From IMG/VR virus record IMGVR_UViG_3300037507_003913, positions 1 through 26,663 of that record: 26,663 nt of DNA; one strand, given 5' to 3'. The position numbers were made by a program, and so were the translations under genes. Under the pieces are notes generated by a model that ran no database searches, was not told where the DNA came from, and saw only the letters and a program-made list of their open reading frames with translations. Position 1 is the first letter of the stretch. Each line of letters opens with the position of its first letter. Shown one piece after another: positions 10,143 to 16,401 of this stretch. This DNA is from a virus.

Positions 10143-11132
10143 ATGCCAGCTGGAACACCTAAAGTTACATTATTTGGGGGAGTGTCATTAGTGCCTGGCG
10201 GCACTCAAACATTTAATGCTCCAGGAACATTTACTGTTCCAGTTGGAGTTAAAACGGTTTCTGTAACGGGCCGAGGAGGCACAGGCAATGCTGGAAATGC
10301 TGGAAATGCTGGACCGCCTTTAGGAATTAATATTGCTGCTAGCGGCGGTGGTGGCGGCGGCGGAAACGCTTCGATTATTAATCCGGATTTTAACGATCAA
10401 GGCTGTAATACTGGAGGTCCAGGCGGCATCGGTGCAACTGGATGGCCTCAGTGCGAGTATAGTAAAGGCGGCAACGGCGGTACACCAGGCACAAATGGAA
10501 TAACTGGTTCAGCGGGAAATTCAGGTAATCCCGGCAATACGGGAACAGCTTCAACAGCTTTATCACAAACTTTTCCTGGTGGCGCTGGAGGCAATGGCGG
10601 CACCGCAGGTAATACAGCACGTGGCGGAAATGGCGGTAATGCCGGCGGCAAAGCTTTTTTCTATTGGGCTTACAGCCAGGCCTTCAATGGAAGTGGCGGC
10701 GGCGGCGGTTTTCAAGGCGGCGGTAACGGCCAAACCGGCGGCTACGGCGGCGGCGGTGCCGGCAAAGGGCCAGGCGAAAATGATGGACTTCCGGGATGTT
10801 GCTTCGGCACCGGCGGCACTGCTACAGTTAATCCAGCAATACGAAGTTCTGGTCCAGGCGGCAACGGCGGTGGACCAGGCACTTGGGCCGGAAGTCCTGG
10901 CCAGGGCGGCGGTGGCGGCGGCGTGGGGGCTCGAGGACAACAAGGTCAATTTGGTGGTGGTGGTGGCGGTGGTGGTCGCTCAACTCCAGGAAACTCTGCT
11001 AATCCTGGTAATCCGGGTAGCACTGCATCTACAACAACCGTTAACGCTGTGCCAGTAACACCAGGTTCTCCATATCCAATTTCTGTTGGAACACCAGGTG
11101 GAACAATTGTTATAAGTTGGAATCCGCAATAA
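10143..11132 (+). CDS. Glycine-rich tail-fibre-tip or adhesin-like protein
   Basis: A 329-residue protein in three parts. Residues ~20-45 form a short beta segment, TFNAPGTFTVPVGVKTVSV. Residues ~45-305 are extremely Gly-rich, with runs such as GGGGGGGN, GGNGGTAGN and GGGGGGGGR separated by Asn, Ala, Thr and aromatic residues. The C-terminal part is PVTPGSPYPISVGTPGGTIV. Phage adhesins such as T-even gp38 use stacked polyglycine II helices with variable loops for receptor binding, and this architecture is compatible. The 'TFTVPxGV..V.V' plus Gly-rich pattern is common at phage fibre tips. The DNA is locally GC-rich (GGC-GGT runs), unlike its neighbours. Translation starts from AAGGAG, four bases before the ATG. 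A virion role is likely; receptor binding is inference. Confidence 0.72.
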   Translation: MPAGTPKVTLFGGVSLVPGGTQTFNAPGTFTVPVGVKTVSVTGRGGTGNAGNAGNAGPPLGINIAASGGGGGGGNASIINPDFNDQGCNTGGPGGIGATGWPQCEYSKGGNGGTPGTNGITGSAGNSGNPGNTGTASTALSQTFPGGAGGNGGTAGNTARGGNGGNAGGKAFFYWAYSQAFNGSGGGGGFQGGGNGQTGGYGGGGAGKGPGENDGLPGCCFGTGGTATVNPAIRSSGPGGNGGGPGTWAGSPGQGGGGGGVGARGQQGQFGGGGGGGGRSTPGNSANPGNPGSTASTTTVNAVPVTPGSPYPISVGTPGGTIVISWNPQ

Positions 11133-11162
11133 TTTTTTAAAGGGTAATTAGGAAATATAATA

Positions 11163-11729
11163 ATGGTTACAAGAAAAAAAACTAATTGGCAGAAAAAAAT
11201 AAAAGAAGAATGGGGAAATTTTGATGCCCAAATGTCATACATGTCTAGAAGTGGAGATTTAAATCGAGCTAGATCGGTAACCGTAGGAACAGCATTTGGT
11301 GGCTCTATTGAGTTATCAATGCGTAGACATGACGGAAAAACCACTTGGGCTGTTTTACAACCTGTTGAGGTGATTGAACTAATTCATCAACTTTCCGCAC
11401 AAGTTGGATGCCATTTAAATTTAAAACCCAGAAATGATTTTGGTAGTTGGAGAAATTGGCGTGTTTCGGATGAAGAGAGATTGCATTTGCAGGGTCATCC
11501 ACCATTCTCTAATGACTTGGCTCCACACATGCAAATTGGTGCAAATATGCCGGCGCCGGAAGAACAACCTGGCTTAAAATCTAACTTATTGACTTCAAAT
11601 TCTTTGGAACAACAACTACAACAGTTAATAAAGGACACAAAAAATGAACAATCCGCAGACAAAGAACCTGTGGCAACTAAAGAAACTGTCAGACGGAAGC
11701 GCACTAAGCGATCCACAAATTCTTCCTGA
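11163..11729 (+). CDS. Protein of unknown function between adhesin-like and tail chaperone genes
   Basis: A 188-residue protein beginning MVTRKKTNWQKKIKEEWGN. The N-terminal ~110 residues look folded (mixed charge, several Trp, a beta segment near FGGSIELSMRRHDGKTTWAVL). The C-terminal ~70 residues are low-complexity and Gln/Glu/Lys-rich, ending in a basic tail (VRRKRTKRSTNSS), so probably disordered. The last 86 bases overlap the next gene in another frame. I recognise no motif. Its place next to a fibre adhesin and an assembly chaperone suggests a virion or assembly role, without direct evidence. Confidence 0.65.
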   Translation: MVTRKKTNWQKKIKEEWGNFDAQMSYMSRSGDLNRARSVTVGTAFGGSIELSMRRHDGKTTWAVLQPVEVIELIHQLSAQVGCHLNLKPRNDFGSWRNWRVSDEERLHLQGHPPFSNDLAPHMQIGANMPAPEEQPGLKSNLLTSNSLEQQLQQLIKDTKNEQSADKEPVATKETVRRKRTKRSTNSS

Positions 11730-12048
11730 AAATTGGGGACCAATTTTTGGTCTACACGGTTTTATTGATCAACTTAATGATTTAAGTTGGCTTGGTGATG
11801 ATTATAAAGATATGGGTTGGTTTAAATTAGATCAAACAGTTGCTATACCTACAGAGTCTACTAAAGCTGAATTGGTTTGGGAAGAGGCTAAAAAGAGATT
11901 AAAAGAATCCGATTGGTCTGTCCTTTCTGATGTGCCAATGACCTCTGGAAAAAAAGCCGAATGGATTGAGTATCGCAGAGCTCTTCGTGAAATAAAATTA
12001 CAGACAGGTTTTCCTAATGAGGTAAGATGGCCTGACATTCCCACGTGA
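11644..12048 (+). CDS. Tail fibre/tail assembly chaperone-like protein
   Basis: A 134-residue protein. Residues ~75-130 (ending WEEAKKRLKESDWSVL...DVP and WIEYRRALREI...FPNEVRWPDIP) strongly resemble the phage tail assembly chaperone family (Phage_tail_APC type). In that family an 'R..LL..SDW..L.D.P' block is followed by 'W..YRQALRDI' and a C-terminal 'WP..P'. Such proteins help fibres fold or attach. The N-terminal half (ILPENWGPIFGLHGF, DDYKDMGWF) is a separate region. The ATG follows AAAGGA at about 11631-11636, inside the preceding gene, giving an 86-base overlap. The stop overlaps the next GTG start by four bases (GTGA), so coupled translation is expected. Confidence 0.72.
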   Translation: MNNPQTKNLWQLKKLSDGSALSDPQILPENWGPIFGLHGFIDQLNDLSWLGDDYKDMGWFKLDQTVAIPTESTKAELVWEEAKKRLKESDWSVLSDVPMTSGKKAEWIEYRRALREIKLQTGFPNEVRWPDIPT

Positions 12049-12275
12049 ATAAGTATTCAATAAGATTTAATAAGTTTAGAGGACAAGAAGGCCGAGGTTC
12101 GTACTTACATGTTTGGCGTGTTTTTGAAAATGGCCGTGAAATCTTAGCTAAATATGTAAAAATAAATGTAAAATCTTGGACCGAACTTGATGAAAACGGC
12201 CAAGATTATAACATTGCATGTTATGGCAGAATGACTTTTTTTGATGATACTGAAACGGTGGTAATTAATGAATAG
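12045..12275 (+). CDS. Small protein of unknown function
   Basis: A 76-residue protein (MNKYSIRFNKFRGQEGRGSY) starting at a GTG that shares the bases GTGA with the upstream stop. Alternating hydrophobic and charged residues (YLHVWRVFENGREILAKYV, DYNIACYGRMTFF) suggest a small beta-rich fold. It has no known motif, signal peptide or membrane segment. It overlaps the start of the next gene by eight bases, so three consecutive genes here appear translationally coupled. Function unknown. Confidence 0.68.
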   Translation: MNKYSIRFNKFRGQEGRGSYLHVWRVFENGREILAKYVKINVKSWTELDENGQDYNIACYGRMTFFDDTETVVINE

Positions 12276-12678
12276 AACTTGTGATGGATGCGCTGAATGT
12301 TGTAAAGGTTGGCTAAGTGGTATTGCTTTAGGACACGATTTTTATCCCGGTAAAAAATGTTTTTATCTCCAAAAAACTTGCTCAATTTATGAAAATCGGC
12401 CAATTAACCCTTGTCAAACATATAAATGTCATTGGTTAGCTTCTGACGATTTTCCTATGTGGATGCGGCCCGATTTATCTAATGCTATTGTGACACAAAG
12501 AAGGACTCAAAGTGGTATTCCATATTTCGAAATATTAGAGTGTGACAAAAAAATGGACTCTGAAGTTTTGTCATGGTTTATCGTTTGGGCTCTGAACAAT
12601 AACAAAAATCTTTATTATCAAATCAATAGAGGCTATAATAAAATAGGCTCAAAAGATTTTTTAGAATCTAATTTATAA
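12268..12678 (+). CDS. CxxCxxCC (YkgJ-like) metal-binding protein
   Basis: A 136-residue protein with an N-terminal cysteine cluster Cys5-xx-Cys8-xx-Cys11-Cys12 (CDGCAECC). Cys31 follows, then Cys38 in CSIYENRPINPCQTYKC, with Cys49 and Cys54. This matches the CxxCxxCC (UPF0153/YkgJ) family, thought to bind zinc or an iron-sulfur cluster, in which 'C.iY..RP..C..f.C' is the second signature. Biochemical roles in the family are poorly known; in phages a protein-modification or redox role is only a guess. The C-terminal half (EVLSWFIVWALNNNKNLYYQ) is helical. The ATG lies eight bases inside the upstream gene. A regulatory hairpin follows within 12 bases of its stop. Confidence 0.78.
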   Translation: MNRTCDGCAECCKGWLSGIALGHDFYPGKKCFYLQKTCSIYENRPINPCQTYKCHWLASDDFPMWMRPDLSNAIVTQRRTQSGIPYFEILECDKKMDSEVLSWFIVWALNNNKNLYYQINRGYNKIGSKDFLESNL

Positions 12679-12689
12679 GGCAATTTGAA

Positions 12690-12723
12690 CTCCTCTTTTG
12701 ACTAAATACCGTCTAAAGAGGAG
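12690..12723 (+). promoter_or_regulatory. Hairpin pairing the ribosome-binding site, with late-promoter octamer inside
   Basis: The left arm CTCCTCTTT (12690-12698) is exactly complementary to the right arm AAAGAGGAG (12715-12723). After a T-T mismatch, GAC (12700-12702) pairs with GTC (12711-12713), leaving an 8-base loop TAAATACC. The right arm contains the Shine-Dalgarno AGAGGAG of the gene that starts with TTG at 12732. No U-run follows, so it does not look like a terminator. Read-through transcripts would hide this ribosome-binding site. A transcript starting at the internal octamer would lack the left arm. Confidence 0.7.
12701..12708 (+). promoter_or_regulatory. Late-promoter-like octamer ACTAAATA
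   Basis: ACTAAATA differs from TATAAATA at two bases, and the identical octamer occurs upstream of the sheath gene at 26179. With T4 spacing, transcription would begin near 12714, exactly at the start of the right hairpin arm. The gap between two gene groups is where a promoter is expected. Confidence 0.5.
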
Positions 12724-12731
12724 ACTGTATT

Positions 12732-13067
12732 TTGGCAGACTTTATAGAATTAGATATAGAGGCCGGTGCTACTTTTGCCACCCAAATTATTATTGAAAAC
12801 GATGATGGTACGCCTCGTAATTTAACGAATCACACAATCACTTCTCAACTTAGAAAATCTTACTATTCAACAACGGCTACTGATTTTGTAATATCAATAA
12901 CCGATTCTGCAAATGGTAATGTTTCTATGACTCTCACTGCTGCCACCACTGCTAACCTTCGTGCCGGTCGTTATGTTTTTGATGTTGAAATGAATGATGT
13001 AGCCAATAATAACATTCAAAGAATGTTTGAAGGTATTGCAACAGTCTTGCCAAACGTAACAAGATAA
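12732..13067 (+). CDS. Small beta-rich virion-like protein preceding the collagen-like fibres
   Basis: A 111-residue protein, MADFIELDIEAGATF, starting at TTG. That start has an AGAGGAG site eight bases upstream and no nearby ATG, so the rare start codon is well supported. The layout 'D.E.GATF...I.....DGTPRNLTN....SQLRKS', then 'G.VSMTLTAATTANLRAGRYVFDVEM' and 'EGIATVLPNVTR' is a recurring small phage protein, probably an Ig-like beta sandwich comparable to BppU-type N-terminal domains that attach receptor-binding proteins. In marine phages such genes often precede collagen-like fibre genes, as here. Its ribosome-binding site is sequestered in the hairpin at 12690-12723, suggesting expression only from the late promoter inside it. 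The structural role is inference. Confidence 0.75.
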   Translation: MADFIELDIEAGATFATQIIIENDDGTPRNLTNHTITSQLRKSYYSTTATDFVISITDSANGNVSMTLTAATTANLRAGRYVFDVEMNDVANNNIQRMFEGIATVLPNVTR

Positions 13068-13083
13068 AAAAAAAGGTTAAAAA

Positions 13084-16000
13084 ATGAGAGTACAAGTAAG
13101 GGCAGGCGTTCAAGGTGTATCCGGTTTCTCAGGTTATAGTGGTTCAGCCGGCGGTATAGGTTCTTCGGGTTCTTCGGGTTATTCTGGTTATAGTGGAACC
13201 GGTCCATCAGGTTATTCTGGTTTCTCTGGATTTTCTGGTTATTCTGGTTTAGATGGCGCTGCTGCCTTTAGTGGACATTCCGGTTATTCTGGTCAATCTG
13301 GTATTTCGGGTTATTCGGGACTTTCCGGCTTTAGTGGTTTTTCCGGACAATCTGGCATTTCAGGTTATTCGGGCACTGGTCTTTCTGGTTTTTCTGGTTT
13401 TTCAGGACAAAATGGTATTATCGGTGGTGATGGTGTTTCCGGTTACTCAGGTTATTCTGGTACATCAGGTTTTTCTGGAGCAGCTTTTGTAGGCTCTTCA
13501 GGTTTTTCTGGATTCTCAGGATATTCTGGCAATAGCACTTCCGGTTTCAGCGGTTTCTCTGGCATATCCGGTTTCAGCGGTTTCTCAGGCATCTCCGGTT
13601 TCTCCGGTATTTCAGGATTCTCTGGCATCTCCGGTTTTTCCGGCATCTCAGGATATTCTGGTAATAGCACTTCAGGTTTTTCAGGATATTCTGGCAATAG
13701 CACTTCAGGTTTCTCTGGATACTCAGGCATATCCGGTTTTTCTGGAGCAGCCTTCGTAGGTTCATCCGGATTTTCTGGATTCTCAGGCGAGTCGGGTTAT
13801 TCTGGACAATCTGGTGTTTCGGGTTATTCTGGATTCTCTGGTATTTCTGGTTATTCTGGAGTCTCTGGTTTTAGTGGGTCTATAGGTGAATCTGGTTTTT
13901 CCGGTTATTCTGGCCAATCTGGTTTTAGTGGATTTATTGGCGATTCTGGTTACTCTGGCGCTTCTGGTTTTAGCGGCTTTGTTGGTCTTTCCGGTTATTC
14001 GGGATATTCCGGTCAATCCGGTTTCTCTGGAGAATCCGGTTATTCCGGTTATTCTGGTCAATCTGGTGTTTCGGGTTATTCGGGAATTTCTGGTTACTCT
14101 GGTGATAGTACATCGGGTTATTCGGGATATTCCGGCACCAGTGGTTTCTCCGGTTATTCTGGCATATCGGGATTCAGCGGTTTCTCCGGTATATCCGGTT
14201 TCTCTGGTGAGTCTGGTTATTCTGGTATAAGTGGATACTCTGGCGAGTCGGGTTACTCTGGTATCTCCGGTTACTCTGGTGACAGTACATCTGGTTATTC
14301 CGGTTTCTCAGGCATCTCCGGTTTCTCCGGCATTTCTGGTTACTCAGGTTACTCTGGTATATCCGGTTACTCTGGTGATTCAGGCATATCAGGATACTCA
14401 GGTTACTCAGGTTATTCTGGTATATCCGGTTTCTCTGGTGAGTCTGGTTATTCTGGTATTTCCGGTTTTAGCGGTTTCTCCGGCATTTCTGGTTACTCAG
14501 GTTATTCTGGTATATCCGGTTTCTCTGGTGAATCTGGTTACTCTGGCATTTCAGGTTTTTCGGGATTCTCCGGTTTCTCTGGAGAATCCGGTTTCTCAGG
14601 TTTCTCAGGCATTTCCGGATTTTCTGGTTTCTCTGGTTACTCCGGCCAATCTGGTTTCTCAGGCACTTCAGGCATCTCAGGTTATTCTGGCCGTGATGGT
14701 CAGTTCGGCGGTGCATCATTCTATTATCAATTCGACACCAAGACAGACACATTAGATCCTGGCCCAGGCCGTTTGAATGTTAATAATGCTTCGTTGTCAG
14801 CTGCGACTGTACTCGTAATTGATGAACAAGATAAATTCCTGACTAATGTTCATACATTCTTACAAACAATTGATGATTCTTCAAGTTCAATCAAAGGTTA
14901 CGCTAAGATTACTGAAGAAGCGAATACTCTCAATTTCGTCATCTATGCTATTACAGGTCTTCACCTAGATTCATCACAACATTTTGATGTGCCTGTATCA
15001 TATGTTTCAGGTGTAGACACGCCATTCACAAACAACACAAATGTTATCATTACATTTGCTGTAACAGGTGATAAGGGTGACCAGGGTATATCTGGATTCT
15101 CAGGTATATCCGGATTTTCCGGTTTCTCCGGCATCTCAGGATTCTCTGGTGAATCAGGTTATTCTGGTATTTCCGGTTACTCCGGTTTCTCAGGTATCTC
15201 CGGTTATTCCGGTTTCTCTGGTGAATCAGGTTATTCTGGTATAAGTGGATACTCTGGTTTCTCCGGCATCTCAGGATTCTCTGGTGAATCAGGTTATTCT
15301 GGCATCTCCGGTTTCTCTGGATTCTCAGGTATCTCCGGTTATTCCGGTTTCTCTGGTGAATCAGGTTACTCGGGTATATCTGGTTATTCTGGTTTCTCCG
15401 GCATTTCTGGTTACTCCGGTTACTCTGGTATCTCCGGTTACTCTGGTGACAGTACATCTGGTTATTCCGGTTTCTCAGGCATCTCCGGTTTCTCCGGCAT
15501 TTCGGGTTACTCCGGCATTTCCGGTTTCTCAGGGTTTTCTGGTATCTCAGGATTTAGCGGTTTCTCTGGCATATCTGGTTATTCTGGTTACTCCGGTTTT
15601 TCTGGTATAAGTGGTTATTCCGGGTTCTCTGGCATATCCGGTTTCTCCGGTTTCTCCGGTTATTCTGGCATATCTGGTTACTCAGGATTTTCCGGTAGAT
15701 CCGGTTTTTCTGGCATATCTGGTTTTAGTGGATACTCAGGCATATCTGGTTTTAGTGGTTTCTCAGGCATCTCTGGTTTCTCTGGATTCTCAGGTCAATC
15801 TGGATTCTCAGGATTCTCAGGCATCTCTGGTTTCTCAGGCATCTCTGGTTTCTCAGGCATTTCGGGTTACTCTGGTCGCTCAGGTTTCTCAGGTACAAAC
15901 GGTACAAACGGTGCAACAGGTGCTTCTGGTTTCTCTGGTTATTCCGGCGCTTCAGGACCTTCAACGACAATCAATGCAACAGATGACACAACAACGGCCG

Positions 16001-16401
16001 CAGATCATTATCCAGTATTTGTTGCAGCTGTTGGTTCAAACCAAACAGCTGAAACATCGTCCTCTAAACTTTATTTTAGACCATCTACTGGTCAATTGAG
16101 TGCTACTGATTTCAACACACTTTCTGATATCGCATACAAAGAAAATGTAGAACCAATTAGCAATGCGCTAAATAAGATATTAGAGTTGCGTGGTGTTTCG
16201 TATCAAATGAAAGATTCGAAGAAACATTCTTTAGGCGTGATTGCTCAAGAAATACAAAATATATTGCCCGAAACTGTTTCTGAAAATTCAAATGGTTCTA
16301 AGACAGTTTCGTATAATCATATCATTGCTGTGTTGATTGAAGCTATCAAAGAGCAACAAAAGATAATTGATAAGATCAACCAAAAGATAAGCAAACTATA
16401 A
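13084..16401 (+). CDS. Long Gly-X-Ser repeat (collagen-like) fibre with S74 chaperone domain
   Basis: A 1,105-residue fibre. Residues ~8-539 and ~662-957 are Gly-X-Ser triplets in which X is mainly Phe, Tyr or Ile, also Gln, Glu, Val. They are broken at intervals by GNSTS/GDSTS and by SGAAFVGSSGFSG (twice). Between the two shafts, residues ~540-661 form a non-repetitive domain (FYYQFDTKTDTLDPGPG through VIITFAVTGDKGDQG). Residues ~958-1105 contain an S74 auto-processing chaperone: SDIAYKENV gives Ser1014 and Lys1019, followed by LGVIAQEIQNILPETV and a leucine/isoleucine-rich helix. Self-cleavage before Ser1014 would release ~92 residues. The triplets have almost no proline, unusual for a collagen triple helix. 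The next gene, a shorter paralogue, begins directly after its stop. Virion fibre role is strongly inferred. Confidence 0.88.
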   Translation: MRVQVRAGVQGVSGFSGYSGSAGGIGSSGSSGYSGYSGTGPSGYSGFSGFSGYSGLDGAAAFSGHSGYSGQSGISGYSGLSGFSGFSGQSGISGYSGTGLSGFSGFSGQNGIIGGDGVSGYSGYSGTSGFSGAAFVGSSGFSGFSGYSGNSTSGFSGFSGISGFSGFSGISGFSGISGFSGISGFSGISGYSGNSTSGFSGYSGNSTSGFSGYSGISGFSGAAFVGSSGFSGFSGESGYSGQSGVSGYSGFSGISGYSGVSGFSGSIGESGFSGYSGQSGFSGFIGDSGYSGASGFSGFVGLSGYSGYSGQSGFSGESGYSGYSGQSGVSGYSGISGYSGDSTSGYSGYSGTSGFSGYSGISGFSGFSGISGFSGESGYSGISGYSGESGYSGISGYSGDSTSGYSGFSGISGFSGISGYSGYSGISGYSGDSGISGYSGYSGYSGISGFSGESGYSGISGFSGFSGISGYSGYSGISGFSGESGYSGISGFSGFSGFSGESGFSGFSGISGFSGFSGYSGQSGFSGTSGISGYSGRDGQFGGASFYYQFDTKTDTLDPGPGRLNVNNASLSAATVLVIDEQDKFLTNVHTFLQTIDDSSSSIKGYAKITEEANTLNFVIYAITGLHLDSSQHFDVPVSYVSGVDTPFTNNTNVIITFAVTGDKGDQGISGFSGISGFSGFSGISGFSGESGYSGISGYSGFSGISGYSGFSGESGYSGISGYSGFSGISGFSGESGYSGISGFSGFSGISGYSGFSGESGYSGISGYSGFSGISGYSGYSGISGYSGDSTSGYSGFSGISGFSGISGYSGISGFSGFSGISGFSGFSGISGYSGYSGFSGISGYSGFSGISGFSGFSGYSGISGYSGFSGRSGFSGISGFSGYSGISGFSGFSGISGFSGFSGQSGFSGFSGISGFSGISGFSGISGYSGRSGFSGTNGTNGATGASGFSGYSGASGPSTTINATDDTTTAADHYPVFVAAVGSNQTAETSSSKLYFRPSTGQLSATDFNTLSDIAYKENVEPISNALNKILELRGVSYQMKDSKKHSLGVIAQEIQNILPETVSENSNGSKTVSYNHIIAVLIEAIKEQQKIIDKINQKISKL
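13105..14688 (+). repeat. Gly-X-Ser coding repeat, shaft 1
   Basis: About 530 codons of nine-base units encoding Gly-X-Ser, with wobble variation (GGT/GGC/GGA; TCT/TCC/TCA/AGT) and larger duplicated blocks. The variation shows long-standing amino-acid selection plus more recent block duplication. Confidence 0.9.
14251..14336 (+). repeat. 86-base perfect direct repeat, copy 1
   Basis: This block, encoding Gly-Tyr-Ser-type triplets and one GDSTS interruption, is identical base for base to 15418-15503. The synonymous codons match too, so it is a recent copy and not mere amino-acid conservation. The two copies lie on opposite sides of the folded domain between the shafts. Confidence 0.85.
15067..15954 (+). 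repeat. Gly-X-Ser coding repeat, shaft 2
   Basis: About 296 codons of Gly-X-Ser triplets between the inner domain and the S74 region. It starts with GDKGDQG, which is closer to ordinary collagen-like phage sequence, then continues with the aromatic GFS/GYS/GIS pattern. Confidence 0.9.
15418..15503 (+). repeat. 86-base perfect direct repeat, copy 2
   Basis: Second copy of 14251-14336, in the same reading frame 1,167 bases downstream. Recombination between the two would delete or duplicate the inner domain while keeping the frame, because 1,167 is divisible by three. Confidence 0.85.

Noticed and set aside
10563-11058. Ala-rich open frames on both strands in the Gly-rich gene
   Set aside because: GC-rich triplet runs open every frame; the Gly-rich frame has the ribosome-binding site and family-like ends.
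12690-12723. Rho-independent terminator
   Set aside because: No T-run follows the stem, and the right arm is the ribosome-binding site of the next gene.
13066-13074. Run of nine A as a programmed slippage or phase-variable site
   Set aside because: It lies just after the stop codon and before the ATG, so slippage would not change any protein.
13452-13765. Minus-strand open frames encoding PEYPEKPE-type repeats
   Set aside because: They are the antisense reading of the Gly-X-Ser repeat, which avoids stops on the other strand by its composition. No ribosome-binding site, and all other genes are on +.
14231-16099. Long + strand frames within the collagen-like genes (Val/Leu/Ser-rich proteins)
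   Set aside because: Out-of-frame shadows of the repeat DNA; the low-complexity VSPVSLVILV-like products have no start signals and the true frame is continuous.
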